DNA of 64,000 nt, taken from NCBI RefSeq assembly GCF_011516735.1, contig NZ_WOSX01000004.1:62001-126000 (forward strand), in the 5' to 3' direction. This document shows positions 10,582-22,280 of the stretch, in pieces. The notes under the pieces were generated by a model, which was not told the origin of the DNA, did not search any database, and was given only the letters and a program-made list of their open reading frames with translations. The stretch's first letter is position 1; each line of letters begins with the position of its first letter. This stretch comes from Acetobacter fallax (lineage in GTDB: Bacteria > Pseudomonadota > Alphaproteobacteria > Acetobacterales > Acetobacteraceae). The position numbers and the translations under genes were made by a program.

Positions 10582-11214
10582 TTACGAGGACTGTGCGATC
10601 CAGTGACTGAGCCCATCGACGCTATGGAAGTCTTCTGTCGCGTGACAGGGAATGTCCGGCAGTGTGTTGCGTGCCATGCGGGTCAGCGCGGTGCCGGGTC
10701 CTGTTTCAATGATCCTGCTGACATCAGCTTCTCTGCAGCCCTGAAGGCAGGCCTGCCAGTTCACTGTTGTGCTGACCTGTCTGGCCAGTCTCATACACCC
10801 GTCATCGATGCGGAGAACGGGTTCTCCGTCCAGTCCGCTCAGCAATCGCACTTCTGGTGACGGCTGTTCTGGTTGCAGGGTGTGGAGGGCGTGCAGCAAT
10901 GGGTCCACCGCGCTCTGAAGAAGGGGTGTATGGGACGGGACTGCGACGTGCAGCCGTTTTGCGGTGGACGCACCCAGTTGCAGCGCGTGTGCGACAGCCA
11001 GATCGAGTTGCGCTGCGAGGCCGCCGATGACGACATTATCCGGTGCGTTTACGATGGCGACGAATGTTCCGGTTTCTTTCAGGATCGATTGCAGGCGGTC
11101 ATCCGGCAGACCGGCTATTCCTGCGAGGCCGGCGTTTTTCGGGCTGGCCTGATCCATAAGCGCCGCGCGGGTGGCGGCAAGTTCCAGGACCTGGTCCGGA
11201 GTGAGGCAGCCTGC
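10582..11214 (-). pseudogene. mdcH: 3' part of malonate decarboxylase epsilon subunit gene (mdcH remnant)
   Basis: About 210 codons match the C-terminal two-thirds of MdcH, the malonyl-CoA:ACP transacylase of malonate decarboxylase. Visible family features are LTPDQVLELAATRAALMDQ, FVAIVNAPDNVVIGG, RLHVAVPSHTPLL and IIETGPGTALTRMARN. The N-terminal acyltransferase part is missing, including the GQG entry motif and the GHS catalytic serine loop, so the fragment cannot be an active transacylase. The frame is continuous upstream into unrelated sequence, and 11218-11370 encodes about 50 residues that I could not assign. No other mdc gene is in the window. This is what a deletion that removed the rest of an mdc operon would leave. 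Confidence 0.75.
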
Positions 11215-11449
11215 TATTCCCCAGGCCGGGAGTCTTAGAGGCAGTTCTTCCGTCAGGAAGCCGTCTTTTACGATAGAGTTCTTCTGAAAATCCGGACTGA
11301 TCAGGCTGGCGCCGTACCACTGTATGGTGACGGGTTCGGATGTGACGGGGCTCGGGGCGGCTGTGTAGTCTGAAGCTACTTTCGGGTCTCCTTTACCGCT
11401 GTATCGGGCAATGAGCGGGAACGGATAAATCGGGCGGGTGTGCGGCGTG

Positions 11450-11814
11450 AGGCATTGCCGATGCTGGCGTTGACCATACCGCAGAGGCCACCGCAGCCTG
11501 ATTGGACAAAGCGCCGGGTCCATTTGTTCTGAGGCAGATCGATCTCGAAGCTGATGGCCGGGGCGATGGTGCCGGTGACTTTGCAGAATGTGCCTTTTGC
11601 TGTGGTCAGGGATTTGCTTTGCGTGGTGACGCGGGCGCCTTCGACAGTCGTGGGTGCGGCGGTGGCGAGGTAGGTCTGACGACGGATAGGTGTGTCGGGG
11701 TACACCTTGTGCGTGGGCGGTGCCTGCTGAGACGAGAACGATGCTGGTAAAGAATGCGACTTTCAGAAGCGTGATTGAAGGGCCTCTGGAGGGAATGGCA
11801 GGCAGCGGCGTCAT
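11450..11814 (-). pseudogene. 5' end of a tannase / feruloyl-esterase family gene, frameshifted
   Basis: The ATG at 11814 has an AGAGGA site and opens a convincing signal peptide (hydrophobic core KVAFFTSIVLVSAGTAHA, cleavage after AHA). Just after the cleavage site, near 11706-11709, the frame is lost. The adjacent frame continues with sequence typical of the tannase family N-terminal region: KGTFCKVTGTIAPAISFEIDLP, then KWTRRFVQSGCGGLCG. Similarity stops near 11450, so the catalytic serine, aspartate and histidine of the family are absent. The gene is therefore broken twice, by a frameshift and by loss of its 3' part, and its remains abut the mdcH fragment on the same strand. Confidence 0.7.
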
Positions 11815-11960
11815 GAGCTGTCCTCTGGAAGTTCTCGGTGCGGGCCGTTGAGTTCCTGAGCGTCTTTTCCGAGGCAGAGGAAGTGCATTGCCGCACGTGT
11901 GGGAAGTGATCCGGGGCGTGCGGCACCGGATCACTTTGTTCCTGATTTTAACCGGAGTTT

Positions 11961-13067
11961 TTAGTTCGGCGGCAGGAACAGTTCTTTGAGGGTATGAGGC
12001 TGGCAGCGGAGGTACTGGTTCGGGGCTTTGATCTGCGCGCCGAGGTGGGCGGCGGCGTGCCAGGGCCAGCGGGGATCGTAGAGGATGGTGCGTGCCAGGG
12101 CGATGAAATCGGCGTCGCCGGTGGAGACGATGGCTTCCGCCTGTTCGAAGCCGGTGATGAGGCCGACAGCGATGACGGGGATGTCTGTTTCGGCTTTGAC
12201 GGCGCGGGCGAGCGGGACCTGGTAGCTCGGGCCGACGGGGATCTGCTGTTGCGGGCTGAGGCCGCCACTTGAGACGTGGATGGCGTCACAGCCACGGGTT
12301 TCGAGCGCTTTTGCGAGGGCTATGCTCTGGTCGATGTCCCAGCCACCGGGGACCCAGTCGGTTCCCGAGATGCGGATGGTGACGGGGCCTTCGGGGAAGG
12401 CTTCGCGGATGGTGTCGAAAACTTCGAGCGGGAAGCGGAGGCGGTTTTCGAGGCTGCCGCCGTAGTCGTCGGTGCGCTGGTTGGAGAGCGGCGAGAGGAA
12501 CTGATGGATGAGGTAGCCGTGGGCGGCGTGGAGCTGGATGGCGTTGATGCCGAGCCGGGCGGCGCGTTTTGCGGCGGTGCCGTAGGCGTTGCGGAGGGAG
12601 GCCAGGTCGGCTTTGTCGAGGGCGTGGGGCGGGTTGGTGCCTTCGGTGAAGGGGATGGCTGAGGGGGCTTCGGTCTGCCAGCCTTCGGGCGCGCCGGGCG
12701 GAATGTGTTTGCCGCCTTTCCAGGGGACCGCGACGGAGGCTTTGCGTCCTGCGTGGCCGAGCTGGATGGCGACGGGAATGTCGGAGGCGGTGCGGATGCC
12801 CTTCAGGGCGCGGGCCATGGCGGCTTCGGTGGTGTCGTCCCAGAGGCCGACATCGTGTGCGGTGATGCGGCCTTCCGAGGTTACGGCGGTGGCTTCGATG
12901 GTGAGGATGCCTGCGCCGGAGAGGGCGAGATTACCGAGATGGATGAGGTGCCAGTCGGTCATGCAGCCGTCGATGGCGGAGTACTGACACATCGGGGCGA
13001 TGATGATGCGGTTGGCGAGCGGGAGCGTTCCGATCTGTTTCGGCTCGAAGAGTTTTGGTCCGGACAT
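11961..13067 (-). CDS. NADH:flavin oxidoreductase, Old Yellow Enzyme family (YqjM/NamA-like)
   Basis: FMN-dependent ene-reductase that reduces activated C=C bonds (enones, maleimides, possibly nitro compounds) with NAD(P)H. The 368-residue protein is a single TIM barrel. The motif APMCQYSA near residue 26 carries the cysteine diagnostic of the YqjM-like class; HAAHGYLIHQFLSPLSNQRTDDYGG and the phosphate-binding region IAVGLITGFEQAEAIVSTGDADFIALAR are canonical. The physiological substrate is unknown, as for most of the family. It is transcribed toward the tannase/mdcH remains and is separated from them by 146 bases. Confidence 0.92.
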   Translation of the reverse strand: MSGPKLFEPKQIGTLPLANRIIIAPMCQYSAIDGCMTDWHLIHLGNLALSGAGILTIEATAVTSEGRITAHDVGLWDDTTEAAMARALKGIRTASDIPVAIQLGHAGRKASVAVPWKGGKHIPPGAPEGWQTEAPSAIPFTEGTNPPHALDKADLASLRNAYGTAAKRAARLGINAIQLHAAHGYLIHQFLSPLSNQRTDDYGGSLENRLRFPLEVFDTIREAFPEGPVTIRISGTDWVPGGWDIDQSIALAKALETRGCDAIHVSSGGLSPQQQIPVGPSYQVPLARAVKAETDIPVIAVGLITGFEQAEAIVSTGDADFIALARTILYDPRWPWHAAAHLGAQIKAPNQYLRCQPHTLKELFLPPN

Positions 13068-13113
13068 GGTTTTTTCCTGTCTGTGGGTTCCGGCTCAGGC
13101 CCGGACCTGGAAC

Positions 13114-13776
13114 TCAGTAGAACTGAAGGCCGCTGATTTCCATTTCCGGGTCCAGATAATAAGGCACGTAGAAGGTTGGTGTGGCTGAGGTGGTGGTTGC
13201 GTTGATGCCTGTCGGCGGCGTGGCGGGTCTGAGGCCGCTGGCGGCGAGGCAGGTGTAGAGGGTGCTGCGAAGTTTGCCATCTGCGAGGCCGGTCTGGCGG
13301 GTGTTACGGAACAGGTCCTCTGCATAAGGTTTGCAGGCCGCGGGTGTGTGATTGAGTTTGTCCGTGATCTGTTTCTCGCGGTAGGTGGCGACCTGGGCGT
13401 CGGTCAGCCAGACGCGGAAGTAATCGGGCGAGGCCGGATCGAGCCAGAGGGCGCGCCAGCTTGTCGGGCCACCTTTGAGGCGTGTGACGGCGACGCCTTC
13501 TTCCTTTGAGCCATCGGCGCGTGTGAGTGTGCCGTGGCAGGCCATGACCTGGTAATGAGACCCGAACAGCGAGCCCCGGATGGTGCCGTTGCTGAATGAG
13601 GCGGCCTGGCTTGCGGGGGCGGTGCCGGTGACGTCAGGCAGGGGTGACGGGGCGTTTGCGATCCCGGTGACGGCGCTGGTGATATCCGGTTCAGCGCAAT
13701 AGTTTTTCAGGGGATCGACGGTATAGGAACAGCCGGTGACGAGGAGGGCCACGAGGGCCGTGAGGCGGGATTTCAT
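13114..13776 (-). CDS. Putative outer-membrane or periplasmic lipoprotein, function unknown
   Basis: A 220-residue protein with a lipoprotein signal: MKSRLTALVALLVTGC, the LVTGC lipobox placing the modified cysteine at residue 16. The mature part contains several further cysteines (in NYCAEPD, MACHGTL, ACKPYAED and YTCLAASGL) that could form disulfides in the periplasm. I do not recognise a domain. It lies 46 bases upstream of the Old Yellow Enzyme gene on the same strand and may be co-transcribed, but nothing links the two functionally. Confidence 0.7.
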   Translation of the reverse strand: MKSRLTALVALLVTGCSYTVDPLKNYCAEPDITSAVTGIANAPSPLPDVTGTAPASQAASFSNGTIRGSLFGSHYQVMACHGTLTRADGSKEEGVAVTRLKGGPTSWRALWLDPASPDYFRVWLTDAQVATYREKQITDKLNHTPAACKPYAEDLFRNTRQTGLADGKLRSTLYTCLAASGLRPATPPTGINATTTSATPTFYVPYYLDPEMEISGLQFY

Positions 13777-14027
13777 GGGTCAGGCTCACTGCGTGTGTTT
13801 GCCCACCACCGGTTCCGGCCGGAAAGCGCCTGGATCGGAAGGGCGACGAACGGTTATTGATTGTGCTTCGCATGGGATGGTGTGTGCCGCAATGCCCTTG
13901 ATCAATTCGGGGCTGCGTGGAGGGGCGCCGGGTGGCGCGGCTCGACGTTCGGGGTGGCATCCTGTAACGAGTCGCGCCCTGAAGGTGTGTTGTGTGCTGA
14001 GGTCAGGGTTTTGAGGTGGGGCGTTTC

Positions 14028-14918
14028 ATGTCAGTTGCATCCGTGAATGGATCTGCCGCGTCTGGCGGGTTTCGCACGCTCACTCTGAGCTGTGTGAACC
14101 GGCCTGGCATTGTGGCGGCGATTGCGCAGAAGCTGTTTGAGCTGGGCGCTAATATCACCGAAGCTCAGCAGTTTGACGACACGGAGAGCGGCAAGTTCTT
14201 CATGCGGGTTGTTTTCAGTCAGTTTGACGGGCGCGAGCCGGTTCATCTGATTTCCGTGATGTCGGCTCTGGCGGCTGAGTTTGGCATGACATGGACGATC
14301 AAGGACAACACGCGGCCAACGCGGGTGATGCTGCTGGTTTCAAAGTTCGATCATTGTCTTGTTGATCTGCTGTATCGCTGGCGCGTTGGTGAGCTTGCGA
14401 TCGAGCCTGCCGGCATTATTGCCAATCACCCTCGCGACGTTTACGCGGATGTCGATTTTGGCGGGATTCCGTTTCACTATCTGCCAGTGACGGCTGCGAC
14501 GAAGGCGGCTCAGGAAGCGCAGATTCTTCAGCTTGTGGAGGAGACGGGCACGGAACTGGTGGTTCTGGCGCGTTATATGCAGATCCTCTCGAACGAAATG
14601 GCGGCGAGGCTGTCAGGGCGCTGCATCAATATTCATCATTCGTTTTTGCCGGGTTTCAAGGGTGCGCGGCCATATCATCAGGCTTATGCGCGGGGTGTTA
14701 AGCTGATCGGAGCGACTGCGCATTTTGTGACGCACGATCTCGATGAGGGGCCGATCATCGAGCAGGATGTGGAGCGGATCAGTCATGCGGATACGCCGGA
14801 GGATCTGATCCGCAAGGGGCGTGATATTGAGCGGCGGGTGCTGGCGCGGGCGGTGCGGTATTATACCGAGCAGCGGGCGCTCCTGAACGGGCGGAAGGCA
14901 ATTGTGTTTCTGGATTAA
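14028..14918 (+). CDS. purU: Formyltetrahydrofolate deformylase
   Basis: Hydrolyses 10-formyl-THF to THF and formate, balancing one-carbon pools and supplying formate. Residues about 12-85 form an ACT domain ([22 protein letters not shown]); the rest is the formyltransferase-fold catalytic domain, with [20 protein letters not shown] and [19 protein letters not shown] containing the catalytic Asn, His and Asp. The ATG at 14028 is preferred because a GAGGTGGGG stretch lies at suitable distance; GTG at 14016 is in frame. The usual length is about 285 residues and this gives 296. Its stop is followed by a small stem and a T-run (around 14915-14935) that might terminate it. Confidence 0.94.
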   Translation: MSVASVNGSAASGGFRTLTLSCVNRPGIVAAIAQKLFELGANITEAQQFDDTESGKFFMRVVFSQFDGREPVHLISVMSALAAEFGMTWTIKDNTRPTRVMLLVSKFDHCLVDLLYRWRVGELAIEPAGIIANHPRDVYADVDFGGIPFHYLPVTAATKAAQEAQILQLVEETGTELVVLARYMQILSNEMAARLSGRCINIHHSFLPGFKGARPYHQAYARGVKLIGATAHFVTHDLDEGPIIEQDVERISHADTPEDLIRKGRDIERRVLARAVRYYTEQRALLNGRKAIVFLD

Positions 14919-14938
14919 TCTTCCGGGATTTTTTGGTT

Positions 14939-15313
14939 CTATGCTGTCAGAGAACGGAATTTTGCGTAGTCCGGCTGCCCGTTGAAGACGAACAGCATAT
15001 AGTAATCGAGATAGTGTCGTTTGTTGCGGGCGACTTTTGAATAGAACGGGTAGGCGTTGAACGGCCCGTGATACTCTGGCGGGATCGGATCTCTGCCGAG
15101 GATGCACTGCGCACGGAAGAGCGGGACGTAGATTGCGCCGTCTTCGTTCTCGCGTTTTCTGACATGATAGAGATCCTTACGGAAATCCTTCAGTCTGTCA
15201 GGAAGGATGAAGATCATCGTTTTTTCGATGAAGGGCTTCGAGAACTCTTTCGGCTTCAGGTAACGCATATCGTCAGGCATGTCGCAGAAATAGGGATGAT
15301 CCTGAACGATCAT
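14939..15313 (-). CDS. Conserved-looking hypothetical protein, 124 residues
   Basis: Small, charged, aromatic-rich protein (YLKPKEFSKPFIEKTMIF, PFYSKVARNKRHYLDYY). No signal peptide, membrane helix or known motif is visible. The start at 15313 has a GGAGG site six bases upstream, which is better than the longer frame that opens at 15463 and runs through the repeat between this gene and gyrB. It lies downstream of gyrB on the same strand, but a pair of strong hairpins separates them. Confidence 0.6.
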   Translation of the reverse strand: MIVQDHPYFCDMPDDMRYLKPKEFSKPFIEKTMIFILPDRLKDFRKDLYHVRKRENEDGAIYVPLFRAQCILGRDPIPPEYHGPFNAYPFYSKVARNKRHYLDYYMLFVFNGQPDYAKFRSLTA

Positions 15314-15369
15314 GCAGCGGCCTCCGGATTGTATAATGTGCAGGGGCTTTGCCGTGTGTGGGACTGGCG

Positions 15370-15426
15370 GGGGGCTCCGGGTGAACCCGGAAGGGAGCGC
15401 GGCTCCCTTCACCCTGATCTGTTGAG
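15370..15426. repeat. Partial family-B element (two perfect hairpins) downstream of gyrB
   Basis: Contains two adjacent perfect inverted repeats: CCGGGT-GA-ACCCGG and AAGGGAGC-GCG-GCTCCCTT, followed by TTCACCCTGATCTGTTGA. The same order and flanking words occur in the family-B copies near 38.0 kb and 60.7 kb, where the second stem reads AGGGGTC-GCG-GACCCCT. Both arms are changed together here, so the stem is conserved rather than the letters. The outer ends of the family are missing. The position, about 40 bases past the gyrB stop, suits a transcription terminator for gyrB. Confidence 0.65.
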
Positions 15427-15462
15427 TGCCAAACCGGACACCAGCCTCAGAGCAGGCCGGCA

Positions 15463-17952
<2,490 letters not shown>

Positions 17953-18053
17953 TTATACGCCTTTTGCTGCGGCGGGGCCAGCGCGCAGCCTTCGGAAGGG
18001 TGTGATTTCCGGCGGTTTTTCGCGAAAGCCGGCGGTTTTGGGGCGCAGGTCCG

Positions 18054-19235
18054 TTATGCTTCGGGGGGGATGCCCTCCCCTTTTCCTTCATCGGTGAAAA
18101 TACCGTGATGCAGGCGCATGAAACGGGCGTGGTCGCGGAGCGGCGCGAAGGGTCCGGGATCGGTTCCCGTCAGCAGGACCGGGGTTCTGAAATCGAGCAA
18201 TGTGTTCATCAGAGCGGCGCGGCGACCCGCATCGAGATGGACCAGCGGTTCGTCCAGCAGCAGCATTGGCGCGACAGTGCCGGGAGCGCTCATCAGGCGG
18301 GCATGGGCGAGAATGATGCCGATCAGGAGCGCTTTTTGCTGGCCGGTGCTGGCTTCGGCGGCGGGACGCCCGGTTTCCAGGTCCTGAAGGGCGAAATCGG
18401 TGCGATGGGCGCCGAGTGTTGCGTGACCACGGAGGCGATCCCTGTCACGGGCTTCACGGAGTTGCGTGCGCAGCCAGTCTTCGACGGCGAGAGCGGGCTC
18501 TGCTGCCAGCCGGGTGGCAATGGGACACAGGAGGGAGAGGAGCGCGGAGGGAAATGCGCCGGTCGGGTCGGCGCCGGTTGCGTTCAGGCGGCTGACAAGT
18601 TCCTGACGGGCGGCGACAGCCGCGACCCCATGACGGGCCATGGCGTCTTCGATGCCGGAGAGCCAGGCGGGATCAGTGGATTGTGTGGAGAGGATACGGT
18701 TGCGCTGGGCGGTGGCGCGTTCACAGGCGGCGAGTTCGCGGGCGTGGTGCGGGGCCATCGCGACGACGAGACGATCGAGAAAACGCCTTCTGCCGCTTGC
18801 GCTTTCACCGAACAGGCGATCCATCTGCGGCGTGATCCAGACGGCGGAAAGATGGTCCGCGATGGCGGTGCGGGCACGGAGGGCGGTGCCATTGAGGAGA
18901 AATTTCCGGGCGCCGTCCTGTCCCTCCTCCATGCCGGTGGCGACATCGAAGGGGCCGCGATCATCGGTAAAGCGGGCTGAGACGCCCCAGCCTGCGGTCT
19001 CGCCTGTGTCCTGGCCCGTATTGCGGTCGGCGGTTCCGGGCGTGTGGCGACGAAGTTCGGCGGTGCGGGCGCCGCGGAGGCCCCGTCCGGGGGCGAGGAG
19101 AGAAAGGGCTTCGAGGAGGTTGGTTTTTCCGCTGCCGTTATCGCCGGTGATGACGACGGGCGATCCTTCCGGCTCCCAGGTGAGCCGGTCGTAATTGCGA
19201 AAATTCGTCAGCACAAGGCGAAGAAGGCGCGTCAT
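18054..19235 (-). CDS. recF: DNA replication and repair protein RecF
   Basis: SMC-like ATPase that helps load RecA at gaps with RecOR. The Walker A motif GDNGSGKTNLLEA lies near residue 33, the ABC-type signature STGQQKALLIG and Walker B MLLLDEPLVHLDAGRR come near the C-terminus, and the N-terminal LVLTNFRNYDRLTWEP is typical. The 393-residue length is normal. The central segment contains an extra low-complexity insertion (TPGTADRNTGQDTGETAG). It follows dnaN by 68 bases on the same strand, so dnaN-recF is likely one transcript. Confidence 0.96.
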   Translation of the reverse strand: MTRLLRLVLTNFRNYDRLTWEPEGSPVVITGDNGSGKTNLLEALSLLAPGRGLRGARTAELRRHTPGTADRNTGQDTGETAGWGVSARFTDDRGPFDVATGMEEGQDGARKFLLNGTALRARTAIADHLSAVWITPQMDRLFGESASGRRRFLDRLVVAMAPHHARELAACERATAQRNRILSTQSTDPAWLSGIEDAMARHGVAAVAARQELVSRLNATGADPTGAFPSALLSLLCPIATRLAAEPALAVEDWLRTQLREARDRDRLRGHATLGAHRTDFALQDLETGRPAAEASTGQQKALLIGIILAHARLMSAPGTVAPMLLLDEPLVHLDAGRRAALMNTLLDFRTPVLLTGTDPGPFAPLRDHARFMRLHHGIFTDEGKGEGIPPEA

Positions 19236-19303
19236 CGACGGGGGCCGGAGGGCTCCGGTCCTGCTTTTCGTGGTCTGGTATGTGGCTGCGTCCGGGACGG
19301 GTC

Positions 19304-20428
19304 TCAGACCCGCATTGGCATCAGCACGTAGAGTGCTGAGGGGCTGTCCACATCGCGAACGATGGTCGGGGCTGCACTGTCTGCGAAGACGAATTCGACA
19401 TCTTTGGCGACCTGATCGGTGATGTCATTGAGATAACGGGCCTGGAAGCCGATCTCCATGTCTTCGCCGTCATAGGTCACGCGGTTGTCGTCGAGTTCTT
19501 CCTTGGCGGTTCCCTGATCGGCGCTGGTGGCGGACAGGATGAGGAGGTCACGCGACAGGGCGAGTTTCACCGGGCGCGAGCGTTCCTGGCTGATCGCGGC
19601 GACGCGGGCCACTGCATCGGAAAAATCTTTTTTGCCAACACGAAGAATGCGATTATTTCCGGACGGAATGACGCGCTGGTATTCCGGGAAGGTGCCGTCG
19701 ATCAGCTTCGACGTAAGGGTGATCGGACCCACGGTGAACTGGATGCGGGTATCGGAGACCGAGACATCGACTTCTTCCGGTGCTTCATCGAGAAGTTTGC
19801 GGATTTCTCCGACTGTCTTGCGGGGAATGATCACGCCCGGCATGCCGGCGGCGCCTGCGGGGAGTTCGGTTTCGACGCGGGCCAGGCGGTGGCCGTCTGT
19901 TGCGACGGCGCGGAGGAGGCCGCCCGTCTCGCCTTCTGTCACGTGAAAATAGATGCCGTTGAGATAGTAGCGGGTTTCTTCGGTGGAGATTGCGAAACGC
20001 GAGCGATCAATGAGGGATTTCAGGACGGCGCTGTTCAGTTTGAACTGATGTGGCAGGTCGCCTGCGATCATAGAGGGAAAGTCATCGACGGACAGGGCGT
20101 TCAGGCGGGTTGCGTAACGGCCCGCGCGGAGGTCGAGCTGGGCGTCGGCGCCGGGGTGGCTGAGTTCGACGTCGCTGCCATCGGGGAGTTTGCGGACGAT
20201 TTCGTAGAGCACGGCGGCGGGCGCCGTGACGGAGCCGGGCGTGTGGATTGTGGCCGGGAACTCCTCGACAATGGCGATTTCCATGTCTGTCGCGGTGAGG
20301 GCGAGGCGACCGTCACGCGCGTCGATCAGCACATTGGCCAGGATGGGGATGGTATTCCGCTTTTCGGCAACGCTCTGGATGTGAGCGAGGGCCTTCAGCA
20401 GGGTGGCACGCTCGGCCGTAAACTTCAT
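19304..20428 (-). CDS. dnaN: DNA polymerase III beta subunit (sliding clamp)
   Basis: Ring-shaped processivity clamp. The protein begins MKFTAERATLLKALAHIQSVAEKRNTIPIL, the standard opening, and ends SPSALYVLMPMRV, the standard close. The frame continues upstream to 20530, but the start at 20428 gives the normal 374 residues. Three repeats of the clamp fold are present (for example VSDTRIQFTVGPITLTSKLIDGTFPEY in the last third). Lies 361 bases from the end of dnaA on the same strand. Confidence 0.98.
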   Translation of the reverse strand: MKFTAERATLLKALAHIQSVAEKRNTIPILANVLIDARDGRLALTATDMEIAIVEEFPATIHTPGSVTAPAAVLYEIVRKLPDGSDVELSHPGADAQLDLRAGRYATRLNALSVDDFPSMIAGDLPHQFKLNSAVLKSLIDRSRFAISTEETRYYLNGIYFHVTEGETGGLLRAVATDGHRLARVETELPAGAAGMPGVIIPRKTVGEIRKLLDEAPEEVDVSVSDTRIQFTVGPITLTSKLIDGTFPEYQRVIPSGNNRILRVGKKDFSDAVARVAAISQERSRPVKLALSRDLLILSATSADQGTAKEELDDNRVTYDGEDMEIGFQARYLNDITDQVAKDVEFVFADSAAPTIVRDVDSPSALYVLMPMRV

Positions 20429-20763
20429 CGACGCCTGTTCCTCTTTGAGCCCGGATCTGGCCGCGCTGTCCGGCCATGATGGCCGGAAAAAATTGGTGGG
20501 GCAGTCTAACAGGACGGGGGCTGACGGCAAAGGCAGGCGGGAGAGGTTTTTTCTGATGGCGATGTGTGGGTGGAGTTTCCGGTCGGGATGCAGCTCCCGG
20601 GTATTGCGATGCGGAATGGCAGATCCTCTGTTCCGCGCGGAGCCAGTCGATCGGCTCCCGCTTCACTGAAGGAAATCCGGGCAGGGCCTCATGATGAAGC
20701 CCGCTTTGTTGTGCCGACCCTCTGCCGGGATCACGCCGTTGCTATTTGCAGGGTCGGCTGAAA
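20429..20763. other. Intergenic stretch between dnaA and dnaN
   Basis: About 335 bases without a convincing gene on either strand. It should contain the dnaN promoter on the minus strand, but no clear -35/-10 pair or DnaA-box cluster was seen by eye. An AT-containing patch (GGAAAAAATTGG near 20485) lies about 60 bases upstream of the dnaN start. Confidence 0.4.
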
Positions 20764-20793
20764 CTGAGACTTCGCGACGCTCCTGCGTCTCAG
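20764..20793 (-). terminator. Possible terminator at the dnaA 3' end
   Basis: Inverted repeat CTGAGAC...GTCTCAG, with an inner GACGC-AGGA-GCGTC hairpin, overlaps the dnaA stop codon and is followed on the minus strand by TTTCAG. The T-run is short, so intrinsic termination is uncertain. Confidence 0.35.
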
Positions 20794-22280
20794 CTTTCAA
20801 GCATGCGTCTCATGAGTTCGACATCTTCGGCGAAGGCGGTATCGCGCTCCATCAGCTCGGTGATGCGGGAGACGGCGTGCATGACGGTGGTGTGGTCGCG
20901 GTTGCCGAATTTGCGACCTATTTCGGGGAGGGATCGGCTGGTGAGCTGTTTGGCGAGGTACATGGCGACCTGACGCGGGCGGGCGACGGCACGGGCGCGG
21001 CGGGCGGAGGACATATCCGTGAGGCGGATGTTCCAGTGTTCGGCGACCTTGCGCTGGATTTCCTCGATGGTGACGCGCCGGTCGTGGGCCTTGAGGATGT
21101 CGTGGAGGACTTCCTGGGTGGATTCCAGCGTGATCGGGCGGCCGAAGAGGTTGGCGTGGGCGACGAGGCGGTTCAGGGCGCCTTCGAGTTCGCGGACGTT
21201 GGTGGTGATTTTGTGGGCAAGGAATTCGAGCACTTTTGCCGGAATGGTCACCCCTGACGCGGCGGCTTTGGCTTCCAGAATGGAGATACGGAGCTCGAAG
21301 GTGGTGGCGTGGATGTCGGCGACCATGCCGCAGCCGAGGCGGGTGCGGAGGCGGTCTTCGAGGCCGGAGAGATCGGACGGGGATTTGTCGGCCGAGACGA
21401 TGATCTGGCGCCCGGCGTCCACGAGGGCGTTGAAGGTGTGGAAGAATTCTTCCTGGGTGTTGTCCTTGCCGATGAGGAACTGGAGGTCATCGATCATCAG
21501 CACATCGACGGAGCGGAGCTGATCCTTGAACTCGACGGTGGACTGGGACCGGATCGCTGCGATGAAGCGGTACATGAATTTTTCGGCGGACATGTAGGCG
21601 ACCGAGATCTGGCCTCCCCGCATGAGTTCGGCGCCGATGGCGTGCATGAGGTGGGTTTTGCCGAGGCCGACGCCGCCGTACAGGAAGAGCGGGTTGAAGC
21701 CGGCGCTGGAGGGTTTTTCCGCGACGCGGCGGGCGCAGGCGTAGGCGAATTCGTTTGGCTTGCCGACGATGAATGTATCGAAGGTGAAGCGTGGATCGAG
21801 AGGGGCCGCGAGATCTGAGCGGGCGTCACCATGACGGTCCTGCGCGCGTTCGGGAGGCCGGGGCGGCGGGGATGTGGTCGGGAACGGAGTGGGTTCGGTC
21901 ACGGGGCCGGCGACGGCTGGCCGGGGCACGTCGCCGGGGCGCATGACCTGGAGCTCGACGCGGCGGATGGTCGGGATTTCCTGGTTCCAGAGTGTGCTGA
22001 GGCGATCACCATACTGGCTGCGAACCCAGTCGCGCAGGAAGCGCGTGGGCAGGAGGAGGGTGACTTCGTCGCCGTCGACGGGTCCGGGGACGATCTGCTG
22101 GAGCCATGTACGGTATTCGACGTCACCGACTTCTGACTTCATGCGGGCGGCGATGCGGGTCCAGGCATCGGTGACGAGACCGGCAAGACCGCCCGTCACA
22201 GCCTGTTCGGTGTCCGAAAGGCTTTCGTTCAGCAATTTCCCGGACGGTGTAGGAACCAGCATCTTTCCGCGCGCACCCAT
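20790..22280 (-). CDS. dnaA: Chromosomal replication initiator protein DnaA
   Basis: AAA+ initiator that binds oriC and melts it. Domain I (AWTRIAARMKSEVGDVEYRTWLQQI) is followed by a proline-rich linker; domain III has Walker A (YGGVGLGKTHLMHAIG), Walker B (VDVLMIDDLQFL) and sensor sequences; domain IV ends with the DnaA-box-binding signature GRKFGNRDHTTVMHAV. The start is uncertain: the frame runs to a TTG at 22340, with ATGs at 22280 (used here, 496 residues) and 22262. None has a perfect ribosome-binding site, and the segment before domain I is unconserved. It is divergently spaced by 430 bases from rpsT's 3' end, on the same strand. Confidence 0.97.
   Translation of the reverse strand: MGARGKMLVPTPSGKLLNESLSDTEQAVTGGLAGLVTDAWTRIAARMKSEVGDVEYRTWLQQIVPGPVDGDEVTLLLPTRFLRDWVRSQYGDRLSTLWNQEIPTIRRVELQVMRPGDVPRPAVAGPVTEPTPFPTTSPPPRPPERAQDRHGDARSDLAAPLDPRFTFDTFIVGKPNEFAYACARRVAEKPSSAGFNPLFLYGGVGLGKTHLMHAIGAELMRGGQISVAYMSAEKFMYRFIAAIRSQSTVEFKDQLRSVDVLMIDDLQFLIGKDNTQEEFFHTFNALVDAGRQIIVSADKSPSDLSGLEDRLRTRLGCGMVADIHATTFELRISILEAKAAASGVTIPAKVLEFLAHKITTNVRELEGALNRLVAHANLFGRPITLESTQEVLHDILKAHDRRVTIEEIQRKVAEHWNIRLTDMSSARRARAVARPRQVAMYLAKQLTSRSLPEIGRKFGNRDHTTVMHAVSRITELMERDTAFAEDVELMRRMLES

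Noticed and set aside
10582-11934. A single 450-residue protein on the minus strand
   Set aside because: The frame joins unrelated parts: a tannase-family start that is out of frame after its signal peptide and the end of mdcH. Continuous reading is accidental, helped by GC-rich DNA.
13777-14027. Possible small gene or RNA between the lipoprotein and purU
   Set aside because: Short frames are present, but no tRNA-like fold, ribosome-binding site or conserved pattern was seen.
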